A stretch of DNA of 60,196 nucleotides, from positions 1 to 60,196 of the forward strand of contig NZ_JAAXKZ010000020.1 in assembly GCF_012911875.1 (NCBI RefSeq), given 5' to 3'. The notes below the pieces were generated by a model that was not told the DNA's origin, searched no databases, and saw nothing but the letters and a program-made list of their open reading frames with translations. The stretch is from Pseudonocardia bannensis (GTDB lineage Bacteria > Actinomycetota > Actinomycetes > Mycobacteriales > Pseudonocardiaceae). A program made the translations under genes and the position numbers. This document shows positions 17,654 to 25,772 of this stretch, in pieces. The stretch's first letter is position 1, and each line of letters opens with the position of its first letter.

Positions 17654-17965
17654 CTACATCTTCACGTCGCTGATCTGGATCGTCGGCTGGATCGACGTGT
17701 AGTTCGGGATGTCGCCCATGATCTGCTCGGCGTGCGGCCCGAAGGACTCCTGGAACGCCTCCGGCGAGTCGAACAGCAGATGGCCCATCGCGACGAAGGC
17801 CGGCGGTGCGTCTGGCGTCCCGCCTGCCACACCCTGCTCGACCGAAACGCCTTTGAGCGCCGCGCCCAGCTTCTCCTGAACCATCGGGATGTGCTGGCCC
17901 AGGTAGTAGTCCATGTCGAACTTGGCGCTCTCATCGCGCGGATACAGCACGCTGACCTTGATCAT
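17654..17965 (-). CDS. EthD-family protein
   Basis: A 103-residue ferredoxin-like alpha/beta-barrel protein of the EthD family, found in degradation clusters but with no settled enzymatic role in most cases. The family pattern is visible: KVSVLYPRDESAKFDMDYYL, the conserved HIPMV, and FDSPEAFQESFGPHAEQIMGD with NYTSIQP at the end. The length is typical. It is followed upstream by 280 bases without a gene and then by the molybdenum hydroxylase genes on the same strand. A role in the same catabolic pathway is plausible but not shown. Confidence 0.85.
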   Translation of the reverse strand: MIKVSVLYPRDESAKFDMDYYLGQHIPMVQEKLGAALKGVSVEQGVAGGTPDAPPAFVAMGHLLFDSPEAFQESFGPHAEQIMGDIPNYTSIQPTIQISDVKM

Positions 17966-18248
17966 GGCATCCCTTCAGCCGGGTTTTACCTGTCACATGC
18001 GCACCCACAATCCCGCAGGGGGTGAGCGAGGGCAAGACCACGACTCGTGCGGGCATGATCTGGCGGGCGAGCGCCATTCCGCGCTCGCTGCGCCGGTCGG
18101 GGTGCGGTGAGCCGATCCTTCTCGTCAGCCGGGGCCGAGCAGCGCGGCGGCGAGTCGGCGTGCGCCGCGATCCACCGGGACGCGCGATGGCTTCGGACGT
18201 GCCGACGGCGCGCGATCACGCCGTGAGCGGAACCACCTCGCGCACAGC
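17966..18248. other. Intergenic stretch without a supported gene
   Basis: Between the EthD gene and the terminator of the hydroxylase operon I see no start with a ribosome binding site and no recognisable protein in any frame. A minus-strand frame ends RVPVDRGARRLAAALLGPG near 18125, which might be the tail of a lost gene, but nothing upstream supports it. Confidence 0.4.
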
Positions 18249-18286
18249 ACGGGGGCGGGACCGGCACAGCCCGATCCCGCCCCCGT
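18249..18286 (-). terminator. Terminator of the hydroxylase operon
   Basis: ACGGGGGCGGGA (18249-18260) pairs perfectly with 18275-18286 across a 14-base loop. It begins 14 bases beyond the stop codon of the small subunit gene. Confidence 0.7.
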
Positions 18287-18299
18287 CCACCTCGAGCGA

Positions 18300-18776
18300 C
18301 TACATCTTCTCCGCGCCGGCCTTGATGGCCTCCCGGATGCGCATGTAGGTGCCGCAGCGGCAGATGTTGCGGATCTCGTCGAGGTCCTCGTCGGTGATCT
18401 CGCGACCCTCCGACTGCACCTGCCGGACCTTGGCGACCGCGGCCATGATCTGCCCGGGCTGGCAGTAGCCGCACTGCGCGACGTCGTACTCCAGCCAGGC
18501 CTCCTGCATCGGGTGCAGCTTCTTGCCCTCGGAGTCGGCGAGGCCCTCGATCGTGGTGATCTCGTCGTCCGGCTCGATCTCGGACACCGGCACGGCGCAC
18601 GGGTTGAACGCCTTGCCGTTGATGTGGCTGGTGCAGGCCTTGCAGACATTGATGCCGCAGCCGTACTTGGGCCCGCGCACGCCGAGCTTGTCGCGCAGCA
18701 CCCAGAGCATGCGGACGTCGTCCTCGACGTCGACGTCGACCTGCTGGCCGTTCAGCTTGAAAGAGTGGTTCGGCAC
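18300..18776 (-). CDS. iorA: (2Fe-2S) small subunit of a molybdenum hydroxylase (IorA-like)
   Basis: A 158-residue electron-transfer subunit of the xanthine dehydrogenase family, closest in layout to isoquinoline 1-oxidoreductase alpha. The plant-type cluster uses Cys40, Cys45, Cys48 and Cys60 (GCGINVCKAC...NPC). The second cluster uses Cys102, Cys105, Cys139 and Cys141 (QCGYCQPGQI; CRCGTYMRI). It has no FAD domain, so electrons must leave to another carrier, as for IorAB. The GTG start is preceded by GAGGGAG and lies 11 bases after the large subunit stop, so the two are one operon. Confidence 0.88.
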   Translation of the reverse strand: MPNHSFKLNGQQVDVDVEDDVRMLWVLRDKLGVRGPKYGCGINVCKACTSHINGKAFNPCAVPVSEIEPDDEITTIEGLADSEGKKLHPMQEAWLEYDVAQCGYCQPGQIMAAVAKVRQVQSEGREITDEDLDEIRNICRCGTYMRIREAIKAGAEKM

Positions 18777-18787
18777 GGGAGGCTCCC

Positions 18788-21124
18788 TCAGAAGGTGAAG
18801 TCGAGGCCGTTGGTCGGCGACTCGGGAATCGGCGGCACCAGCGGCTTGGGCTCGAAGCCCAGCTCGTCATGGAGGATGGGGAAGAACTTCGGGATCTCGC
18901 CGATGGCCGCGGCATAGGCCGACGCGATGGCGCCGCACGCGGCGGCGACACCGGCCTCGCCGGCGCCCGGGACCTCGAGGGTCGGGTCCGGTTCGAGGAT
19001 CTCGATGTTGATCTCCTCCGGCACGTTCCACTGCCGGGTGTAGAAGTAGTCGTCCCAGCTGCCCTCGAGCGGGATGCCGTCCTTGATGTGCAGGCCGGCG
19101 GTGAACACGAGTCCGACGGCGTCGGTGATGCCGCCCATCAGCTGGGCCTCCATGCCGCGCGGGTTGACCACGACGCTGCCCGGGATCGCGGCGTACCAGA
19201 CCTTGGTCACGCGCGGGCCGGTCTTGCCGTTGCGGATCGGCCGGTTGACCGTCTCCGGCCGGGCGTCGACCTCGGCCATGCAGGCCATGATCATCTTGTA
19301 CTCGTCGTGCACGGCGATCCCGTATCCGACGCCGTCCGGCACCGACCGGCCCCAGTCGCCCATCTCCGCGACCTTGTCCAGCACCTTGCGCAGGTGGTCG
19401 GTCTTGGCATAGGCGCGGCGGAACTCGTAGCGGTCCTGCCCCATCGCGTTGGCCAGCTGGTCGACGACCAGCTCCTGGGCGAGCCGGACGTCCGGCGAGT
19501 ACACGTTGCGCACGCTGCTCGTGGGGAACTGCAGCGGGATCTCGTGGAGCAGCTGGTTGGTGACGCCGAAGTTGTAGGACGTCTTCGCGGTCAGCAGGAA
19601 GAGCGACTGCGCCACGGAGTAGTTGCCCGGGGGCAGCTTCGTCGCCTGCGCGCTGATCGCCTCGCCGAGGCCGTGCTGGGTGTCGGTCTCCACGCTGGTG
19701 TGGTGCTGGTGGTAGGCCAGCACCGCGTCGTCGTTGTAGGAGGTCCGGATGCTCACCGTGGTCATCGGGTGCGTGCGGCCGTGGCGGGCGTCGTCGGTGC
19801 GGTGCCACATCAGCTTGACGGGGCGGCCCATCTTCTGCGACGCCTCGGCCGCCTCGAGCGCGGCGTCCGGGAACAGGTGGCGCCCGAAGGAACCGCCGCT
19901 CTGCACGACGTGGAGGGTGACCGCGGTCTGGGGGATCCCCAGCAGCAGGGCGATCTCGGCCTGTGCGGTGATCGGGACCTTGGCGCCGTACCAGATCTCG
20001 GCCTTGCCGTCGCGCACGTCGGCCACGGCGCCGTTGGTCTCCAGCGGGCTGCCGCTGCGGAAGGCGAAGGTGAAGTCGGTCTCGATGACCTTGGCGCCGG
20101 GCAGCCCCGGGGGCAGCGGGATGGCGGCCGCGCGCAGCTTCTCGATGATCGTGTCGTCGGACTCGCCGTCGACGAGGCCGGGGCCCCATTCGATGTCGAG
20201 CGCCCGCACGGCGTCGATGCACTGACCGAAGGTCTCGGCGGCGACCGCGACACCGGTGCGGATCGTCGCGATGTCGACGACGCCCGGCATGTTGCGGACC
20301 TCGTCCTCGTTGCGGATGCCCTCGACGGTGCCGCCGATCGACGGCGGGCGGGCGACCATGGTCGGGGTCGCGCCCGGGACGTCGAGGTCCATCGCGAACT
20401 GCTTGCGTCCCGTGACGGCGTCGTAGGCGTCGAGGCGGTTCTGCGGGGTGCCGACGATCTTGAACTCGGACGCGGGCTTGAGCGGGGGCGCCTCGACCAT
20501 GCGGGTCTCGGTCGCCGCGGCGGCCTTGGCCAGCTCGCCGTAGGACAGCACCGTGCCGGCGGGCCCGGTGATCAGCCCCTCCCTGCTGGTGAGACGCTCG
20601 CGGTTCTCCTGAAGGATCGCGGCGGCGGCGTCGAGGAGCGCGCCCTTGGCGATCGCCGCGGCGACCCGGATCGGCGTGTACATCGCGTGGATGGTGTTCG
20701 AGCCGCCGGTGAGCTGGTTGAACACCAGTTCGGGCCGGGCGTCGGCCAGGGTGATCTTCACCTTGTCCAGCGGGACGTCCATCTCCTCCGCGATGATCAT
20801 CGCGATCGAGGTAGTGATGCCCTGGCCGACCTCGGCGCGCGGCAGGTCGAAGGAGACGGTGCCGTCCTCGTTGACGACGACCGTGATCAGGTTCGCCGTC
20901 GGGCGAGCGGCGTCGGTCAGGGCGTCGCTCAGGTCGTAGAGGTCGGCGGGTTGCGGCGGCGCGGGGATCGCGGCGGAGGCGGTGTCGCCCCCGGCGAGGT
21001 CGATCCCGAGCTTCACGCCGACGGCGAGCGTCGGCGCGGCGAACAGGTAGCCCAGGAAGCGGCGGCGCCCCATGTCGCGGTGCCCGAAGGCCACGGGCGC
21101 AGACGAACGGCGGTGAGCCGGCAT
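18788..21124 (-). CDS. iorB: Molybdopterin-binding large subunit of a molybdenum hydroxylase (IorB-like)
   Basis: A 778-residue catalytic subunit of the isoquinoline 1-oxidoreductase/aldehyde dehydrogenase type. It has a twin-arginine-like leader (GRRRFLGYLFAAPTLAVGV) and would be exported folded with its small subunit. Molybdopterin motifs include PRAEVGQGITTSIAMIIAEE and QSGGSFGRHLFPDAALEA; the catalytic glutamate is in GEAGVAAACGAIASA near the C-terminus. The substrate is not readable; N-heterocycles or aldehydes are usual. No cytochrome partner or XdhC-type maturation factor is in the window. The start is an ATG at 21124. Confidence 0.9.
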   Translation of the reverse strand: MPAHRRSSAPVAFGHRDMGRRRFLGYLFAAPTLAVGVKLGIDLAGGDTASAAIPAPPQPADLYDLSDALTDAARPTANLITVVVNEDGTVSFDLPRAEVGQGITTSIAMIIAEEMDVPLDKVKITLADARPELVFNQLTGGSNTIHAMYTPIRVAAAIAKGALLDAAAAILQENRERLTSREGLITGPAGTVLSYGELAKAAAATETRMVEAPPLKPASEFKIVGTPQNRLDAYDAVTGRKQFAMDLDVPGATPTMVARPPSIGGTVEGIRNEDEVRNMPGVVDIATIRTGVAVAAETFGQCIDAVRALDIEWGPGLVDGESDDTIIEKLRAAAIPLPPGLPGAKVIETDFTFAFRSGSPLETNGAVADVRDGKAEIWYGAKVPITAQAEIALLLGIPQTAVTLHVVQSGGSFGRHLFPDAALEAAEASQKMGRPVKLMWHRTDDARHGRTHPMTTVSIRTSYNDDAVLAYHQHHTSVETDTQHGLGEAISAQATKLPPGNYSVAQSLFLLTAKTSYNFGVTNQLLHEIPLQFPTSSVRNVYSPDVRLAQELVVDQLANAMGQDRYEFRRAYAKTDHLRKVLDKVAEMGDWGRSVPDGVGYGIAVHDEYKMIMACMAEVDARPETVNRPIRNGKTGPRVTKVWYAAIPGSVVVNPRGMEAQLMGGITDAVGLVFTAGLHIKDGIPLEGSWDDYFYTRQWNVPEEINIEILEPDPTLEVPGAGEAGVAAACGAIASAYAAAIGEIPKFFPILHDELGFEPKPLVPPIPESPTNGLDFTF

Positions 21125-21658
21125 CGACGGTCCTCTCGGCTGCCCTCGGCGTGACTCGCCAGGGGCGGTGTGTGGTGGTGGTTTGTCGGCGAACGATGCC
21201 GAGAGCGTCGAGTTGCTCCAGGTGGGGTGCGAGCGGGTCGCGCGTCGTGGCGCTCCGGCGTCGTTGTGTGCAGTTCATCACTCAGATGCTGTAGGAGGCG
21301 GGATCAGCGGGCGGCCGGGCCGTAACCAGGCGTATCGGAGATCACTTCGCGCCCGGCGCAGTCGCCGTACACCACTCGATCGGGTGGCTTCTTGCGCGAC
21401 GGCCGCCGCTACCCCCGCACGGGTGTACGGGGATGGCGGGCCGGTTCCGATATCCGGAACGTGTGCTGCCGCTCGTCATCGCGGGCAGGGGCCGCCCCCG
21501 CGTCCCGCGCCCCGCGTCGCTCGGCGACCGGGTTCGCGGCCCCGGTGCAGCCGGCGGCCGTGTCGATGCCCACTTTCGTGCGTAGCGACCGTCGACGCCT
21601 GCACCGCATCCTTCCCTCCTTCCCGTCGGACATCCGGACGAACAGGAGCCATCACCAC
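21125..21658. promoter_or_regulatory. Divergent promoter region between iorB and the MHS transporter
   Basis: This 534-base gap separates two divergent operons and holds no supported gene. A clean dyad, GTTCCG-ATATC-CGGAAC, lies at 21444-21460, about 200 bases before the transporter start, and looks like an operator. A CTGTAGGAGG sequence near 21288 resembles a ribosome binding site but leads into no plausible reading frame. Confidence 0.45.
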
Positions 21659-23026
21659 ATGTCCATCTCGGAGCCGAGGGCCGTGCCCATCCGTCGTGTC
21701 GCGATGGCGAGCTGCGTCGGCACGACCATCGAGTTCTACGACTTCTTCATCTACGGCACCGCCGCCGCGCTGGTCTTCCCGAAGGTGTTCTTCCCGGCGC
21801 TCGGCACGGCCGCGGGGACCGTGGCGTCCTTCGCCACGTTCGCGGTCGCGTTCTTCGCGCGACCCGTCGGCGCGATCGTGTTCGGCCACTACGGCGACCG
21901 GATCGGCCGCAAGCGGACGCTGATCTCGACGCTGCTGCTCATGGGCACCGCGACGGTGCTCATCGGCCTGCTGCCCGGTGCCGGCACCATCGGAGTGGCC
22001 GCACCGATCATCCTCGTCGCGCTGCGCTTCGCGCAGGGCTTCGCCGTGGGCGGGGAGTGGGCCGGGGCGACGCTGCTCACCGCGGAGTACGCGCCCGCAG
22101 GCCAGCGCGGCCGCTACGGAATGTTCCCGCAGCTCGGCCCAGCCATCGCGTTCGGTCTGTCCAGCGCCACGTTCCTGATCACCGGACTCGTCATGGGCGA
22201 CAGCGACGACGCGTTCCTCACCTACGGCTGGCGCATTCCGTTCCTGCTGTCGATCCTGCTCGTCGGTGTCGGGTTGTACGTGCGGCTGAGCATCGAGGAG
22301 ACCCCCGCGTTCCGGGCCGAGCAGGCGCAGGCGCCGCTCGACCGGCCCAAGCGGCTGCCGTTCCTGGAGGCGGTCCGCAGCCAGCCACGGGAGATCCTGC
22401 TCTCGGCCGGCGCGCTCACGATGCTGTTCGCGTTCTTCTACATGGGCACCGCCTACCTGACCAGCTACGGCACCAATCCCGGCGGCGCGGCCCTGTCCCG
22501 CCCCGTCGTCCTCGCCATCGGCGTCGGTGCGTCCGTCGTGTTCGGTATCGCGATCGCGATGGCGGGTGTGCTGTCGGACCGGTTCGGCCGGCGGAACCTG
22601 ATCATGACATCCGCCGCGCTGGGCATCGTCTGGGCGCTCGTGCTGTTCCCCGTGCTCGACACCGGCACCCCGGTGGCCTTCGCGATCGGGCTGACGGTCA
22701 CCCTGGTGATCTTCGCGATCTCGTACGGACCGGCGGGCTCCTATCTGCCCGAGCTGTTCACGACCCGGCACCGCTACACCGGGGCGGGGCTGGGCTACAA
22801 CCTCGCCGGGGTGCTGGGCGGCGCGATCCCGCCGCTGCTCGCCCCCGGGCTGGCCGCCTCGTTCGGCAGCATCGCGATCGGTGTGATGCTCGCACTCACC
22901 GGCGTGATCTCGCTGGTCTGCACCTACGTCCTGGCGGAGACTCGCGGCGTCGACATGGCGTCCGAGGAGGGACGGCGGCCGCGGTCCGACGTCCACCCGC
23001 CGGGGCCCGGCACGCCGCGGAGGTGA
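21659..23026 (+). CDS. MHS-family MFS transporter (metabolite:H+ symporter)
   Basis: A 455-residue permease of the metabolite:H+ symporter branch, which takes up organic acids and related compounds. The family signatures are the N-terminal TTIEFYDFFIYGTAAAL, FGHYGDRIGRKRTL between helices 2 and 3, and ALRFAQGFAVGGEWAGATL. Twelve hydrophobic segments are visible. I chose the ATG at 21659, after which the N-terminus aligns with the family; an open frame continues upstream without homology. It is divergent from iorBA and followed by a regulator, suggesting import of the hydroxylase substrate. Confidence 0.92.
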   Translation: MSISEPRAVPIRRVAMASCVGTTIEFYDFFIYGTAAALVFPKVFFPALGTAAGTVASFATFAVAFFARPVGAIVFGHYGDRIGRKRTLISTLLLMGTATVLIGLLPGAGTIGVAAPIILVALRFAQGFAVGGEWAGATLLTAEYAPAGQRGRYGMFPQLGPAIAFGLSSATFLITGLVMGDSDDAFLTYGWRIPFLLSILLVGVGLYVRLSIEETPAFRAEQAQAPLDRPKRLPFLEAVRSQPREILLSAGALTMLFAFFYMGTAYLTSYGTNPGGAALSRPVVLAIGVGASVVFGIAIAMAGVLSDRFGRRNLIMTSAALGIVWALVLFPVLDTGTPVAFAIGLTVTLVIFAISYGPAGSYLPELFTTRHRYTGAGLGYNLAGVLGGAIPPLLAPGLAASFGSIAIGVMLALTGVISLVCTYVLAETRGVDMASEEGRRPRSDVHPPGPGTPRR

Positions 23027-23113
23027 GTTCCGTTCGGCCGCCGGTATGACCCGCGACACCATTGGCCCGATCGGTCGTTGGACGCGGTAACCGGCGGGAC
23101 CGAGGGAGGCCCT

Positions 23114-23935
23114 GTGGACGACGACGTCGCGGCGCGCACCGTGGTGGACAAGCTTCTTCCCGAACGACTCGGGATTCTGCAGCGGGTGAGCGGGGTGCCT
23201 GTCGTCTTCGGGGGTACGACCAGGCCGGGGAGCAACGGGCGGGAGCTGGTCATCACGCGGGTCGCCGGCACCTTCGGCGACTCGTTGCGGGATCTCGCCG
23301 TGCACCCCGGGCGAGGTCTCGGAGGCACCGTGCTGAGCCGCGGCGTGGTGTGCCGGGTCAACGACTACGCCTCCACGACCACGATCACCCACGAGTACGA
23401 CCGCATCGTGGTCGGGTACGAGAGGCTGACCTCGATCTTCGCCATGCCGGTGGTCGTGCGGGGTGCGGTGCACGCCGTCCTGTACGGCGCGGTGCGCGAC
23501 ACGCAGCCGATCGGGGACCGTGCGGTGCGCAACGCCGGCCTGATCGTCGCCCAGATGCAGCGGGAGGCGGACGACCTGCTCCGAGCCGAGGAGCGGCGGA
23601 AGGTGCCACCCGCCCCGGCCCGGTCCGCGCTCGACGACCTCGCCGCCCTGATCCGTGGCACCACCGACCCGTCGCTCCGGGAGCGGCTCGCGCGCATTCA
23701 CCACGACCTCGGCGGGCGGCCCGAGCCCGCAGCGGGCGACACCACCCTCCTCGCCCCGCGGGAACTGGACGCGCTGCGCCTCGTCGCCGTCGGCGCCAGC
23801 AACGTCGAGATCGCCGGTGCGCTCGGCCTGAGTCCGGAGACCGTCAAGGCCTACCTGCGCACGGCGATGCGCAAGTTGAACGTGCGCAACCGCACCGGGG
23901 CGGTGCACGCCGCCCGCGTCGCCGGGATCCTGTAG
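23114..23935 (+). CDS. GAF domain LuxR-type transcriptional regulator
   Basis: A 273-residue regulator. Residues about 10-165 form a GAF-like sensor domain (LGGTVLSRGVVCRVNDYAST; VRGAVHAVLYGAVRD). After a linker, the C-terminal 65 residues are a LuxR/GerE helix-turn-helix (LAPRELDALRLVAVGASNVE; LSPETVKAYLRTAMRKLNVR). This layout is common for regulators of aromatic and solvent degradation in actinobacteria. I chose the GTG at 23114 because GAGGGAGG lies six bases upstream. It probably controls the MHS transporter and iorBA, based on position only. Confidence 0.88.
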   Translation: MDDDVAARTVVDKLLPERLGILQRVSGVPVVFGGTTRPGSNGRELVITRVAGTFGDSLRDLAVHPGRGLGGTVLSRGVVCRVNDYASTTTITHEYDRIVVGYERLTSIFAMPVVVRGAVHAVLYGAVRDTQPIGDRAVRNAGLIVAQMQREADDLLRAEERRKVPPAPARSALDDLAALIRGTTDPSLRERLARIHHDLGGRPEPAAGDTTLLAPRELDALRLVAVGASNVEIAGALGLSPETVKAYLRTAMRKLNVRNRTGAVHAARVAGIL

Positions 23936-24176
23936 CACCCGGCCCGGGTCGTCGGGAGGATCGTCCTGCGCTCACCGGTCGTCCCCGTCGGCCGGCTCAG
24001 CGTTCGCGACCCCTTGCCGGGGGTCCGCGCAGGTCGAGCGCGTGCAGGCGAAACGTCCCAGGCCCCCGGGCCGCCGGGCGGGCCCCGGTGTCGAGCAGGC
24101 AGCAGCATGAGGCACCGTGGGGGCGCATCAATGTGCGGCGCCGGCGCCCGCAGGGGCGCCGGGGGAGGTATACGCG
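23936..24176. other. Intergenic region, no gene seen
   Basis: No supported reading frame. It contains GC-rich short inverted segments around 24060-24080 and the ribosome binding site GGGGGAGG at 24161-24168 for the next gene. Confidence 0.4.
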
Positions 24177-24767
24177 ATGACCGATCCACACGAGCCCGAG
24201 CAGTCCGCAGGCGAGGAGAGCTCCGGCCGGGACCGGCCGCCGGTCCAGAGCCAGGACGGGGCCGGTGAGGGCACCAGGCGGCAGACCCCGTCCGCCGAGG
24301 TGCAGCACACCGAGACCGAGGACACCCAGGTCCAGGGCGCCTCTGCCGCCGGTCGGAAGGAGGGCAGGAAAGCCCTGCTCCTCGGGCTCGGCGGCGGTCT
24401 GGTGGTCGCCGCGTTCGTGCTCGCCGCGTTCGTCTGGCCGGGTTTCCTCGCCGGTCCGGGCAAGCCGGACGACAAGGCCGCGGAGGCGGTCGCGGCACTG
24501 TCCAGCAAGAACCCCGGGGAGCTGGAGAAGGTCTCCTGCCACGGCCCCGACGGCAAGCCGGTCGCGCAACTGCCACCGCAGGCTCTGCAGCTGATCCAGG
24601 CCGTCAAGCAGACCGGCCCGCCGCAGCTGTCCCTGGACACCCAGGCGCTGGCGCCGGTCGACCTCACGCTGAGCGCGCAGGGCCAGACGCAGGACCTCCC
24701 GGTCGATGTGGTGCTCGGCGTGACCAACGGCGAATGGTGCATGAACGGCATCTCGCAGCGGCAGTAG
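24177..24767 (+). CDS. Single-pass membrane protein, unknown extracytoplasmic domain
   Basis: A 196-residue protein of unknown function. Residues 1-63 are hydrophilic and rich in Gln, Glu, Ser and Thr. One membrane helix follows at about 66-87 (LLLGLGGGLVVAAFVLAAFV). The outer domain (about 95-196) has one Cys near its start (KVSCHGPDG) and one near its end (GEWCMNGI), likely disulfide-bonded. The layout resembles small exported domains such as DUF4878, but I cannot confirm a family. The ATG is placed by GGGGGAGG nine bases upstream. Confidence 0.75.
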   Translation: MTDPHEPEQSAGEESSGRDRPPVQSQDGAGEGTRRQTPSAEVQHTETEDTQVQGASAAGRKEGRKALLLGLGGGLVVAAFVLAAFVWPGFLAGPGKPDDKAAEAVAALSSKNPGELEKVSCHGPDGKPVAQLPPQALQLIQAVKQTGPPQLSLDTQALAPVDLTLSAQGQTQDLPVDVVLGVTNGEWCMNGISQRQ

Positions 24768-24796
24768 CCGGGTGCGTCGGCATGTCCGTGTGGTGA

Positions 24797-24982
24797 CAGC
24801 CCGGCGTCCGACCCCCATCCGCGGGAGGCCGCTACCTCGTGCGTGGGGGCGCGCACAAGATCTACGAAGGAGACCGGGACCCGGCCCGGCTCGTGCTCCT
24901 GGAGTTCCCGTCGCAGGAAGCCCGGGAGTCCGATCAGTTTGTCGCCGCCTTCGAGCCGGAGCACCCGGGGCGCGACGCATGA
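24797..24982 (+). pseudogene. DUF1330 protein fragment, N-terminus missing
   Basis: This frame encodes the second half of a DUF1330 protein (ferredoxin-like fold). The diagnostic GGRYLVRGGAHKIYEGD and DPARLVLLEFPSQEARES are followed by a divergent end (FEPEHPGRDA) and a TGA at 24980-24982. A TGA at 24794 closes the frame upstream, so the first 35 or so residues (with the start codon) are missing. No start codon lies between the stop and the conserved part. It is a decayed gene remnant. Confidence 0.7.
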
Positions 24983-25014
24983 ACTGGCCGAGGACCTGGG
25001 CGGCCGGCCCCGCT

Positions 25015-25284
25015 CTACGCGTTGCGCTGTTGCAACTGCTCCGCCTGCGGAACGGCGCGCGGTCTCGGCAGCTCGACGGTGCGCTCTGCGCCGGGGAGCT
25101 CGTGGTAGGCCGGTTGCCGGCGTGCCGGGCTCCGACCGAGGATCCGGCCGACCAGCACGGCCGCGAAGACCGATGCCGCGATCCACGTACCGGCGACGAG
25201 CGCGATCCCCGTGATGACGTCCACACCTGTGTATCGGTCAAGGGGTCGTGGTGTTGCCTCACGATCAGGTGTTTCCGCCATCAC
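25015..25284 (-). CDS. Small single-pass membrane protein
   Basis: An 89-residue protein I do not recognise. One transmembrane helix at about residues 22-48 (VITGIALVAGTWIAASVFAA) is followed by a basic, Pro/Glu/Arg-rich cytoplasmic tail. The start is the GTG at 25284 or the ATG one codon later; GAGG lies upstream. It is preceded on the same strand by the small gene at 25351-25623, 66 bases away. Confidence 0.55.
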   Translation of the reverse strand: MMAETPDREATPRPLDRYTGVDVITGIALVAGTWIAASVFAAVLVGRILGRSPARRQPAYHELPGAERTVELPRPRAVPQAEQLQQRNA

Positions 25285-25350
25285 CGGGTCCTCGCCCGAC
25301 GTCCGCCCGGGCAGCGGCGAACCGGTGCTCGAGCGCCGCCGTACCGGTGG

Positions 25351-25623
25351 TCACGAGCGCCCGATGCGCTCCTCGCCCGGGCCCGCGAACCGGTAGACGG
25401 CGCCCCCCTCCGGCTGCCGGACGTCCGAGAGCTCGTAGGTGGAGGACGTCCGCTCCGTCTGCGGGAGCGGCGTCGCGATCTCGTCGTCGACGACCTCGGC
25501 GCTCACGGGGTCGAGCAGCTGGATCCGGGGCGGTGGGGCTCCGCCGGGCCCGGGCTCGATGGTCACCCACTCGCCACCACGGGGGCCGTCGTCGACGAAG
25601 ACCCGCAGGTGTGACTCGGCCAT
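25351..25623 (-). CDS. Small soluble protein of unknown function
   Basis: A 90-residue acidic protein with no recognised family. It reads as a compact beta-rich domain (SHLRVFVDDGPRGGEWVTIE...RIQLLDPVSAEVVDDEI...YELSDVRQPEGGAVYRFAG). The ATG at 25623 is supported by TAGCGT eight bases upstream, a leaderless -10 arrangement. The next gene downstream on this strand is the small membrane protein at 25015. Confidence 0.55.
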   Translation of the reverse strand: MAESHLRVFVDDGPRGGEWVTIEPGPGGAPPPRIQLLDPVSAEVVDDEIATPLPQTERTSSTYELSDVRQPEGGAVYRFAGPGEERIGRS

Positions 25624-25631
25624 GCCGCCCG

Positions 25632-25637
25632 ACGCTA
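25632..25637 (-). promoter_or_regulatory. -10 element of a leaderless transcript
   Basis: TAGCGT on the minus strand ends eight bases before the ATG at 25623; this is the TANNNT spacing of leaderless genes. Confidence 0.45.
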
Positions 25638-25772
25638 CGACGTCGCAGCAGCACCCGCAGGACGCGACGCTCGGCTCGACATCGCGGTCGTCGACGATCA
25701 CCGCCGACCACCACGACGTCGAGCCGCGCCGTCCCCGCGGCGGCATAGCGCGCTGTCGGGTGAGGCCGGTTC

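Noticed and set aside
18869..21154. Long open frame antisense to iorB (over 700 codons)
   Set aside because: It is the complement of a clearly coding gene in very GC-rich DNA, has Arg/Gly/Val/His-rich composition and no homology or ribosome binding site.
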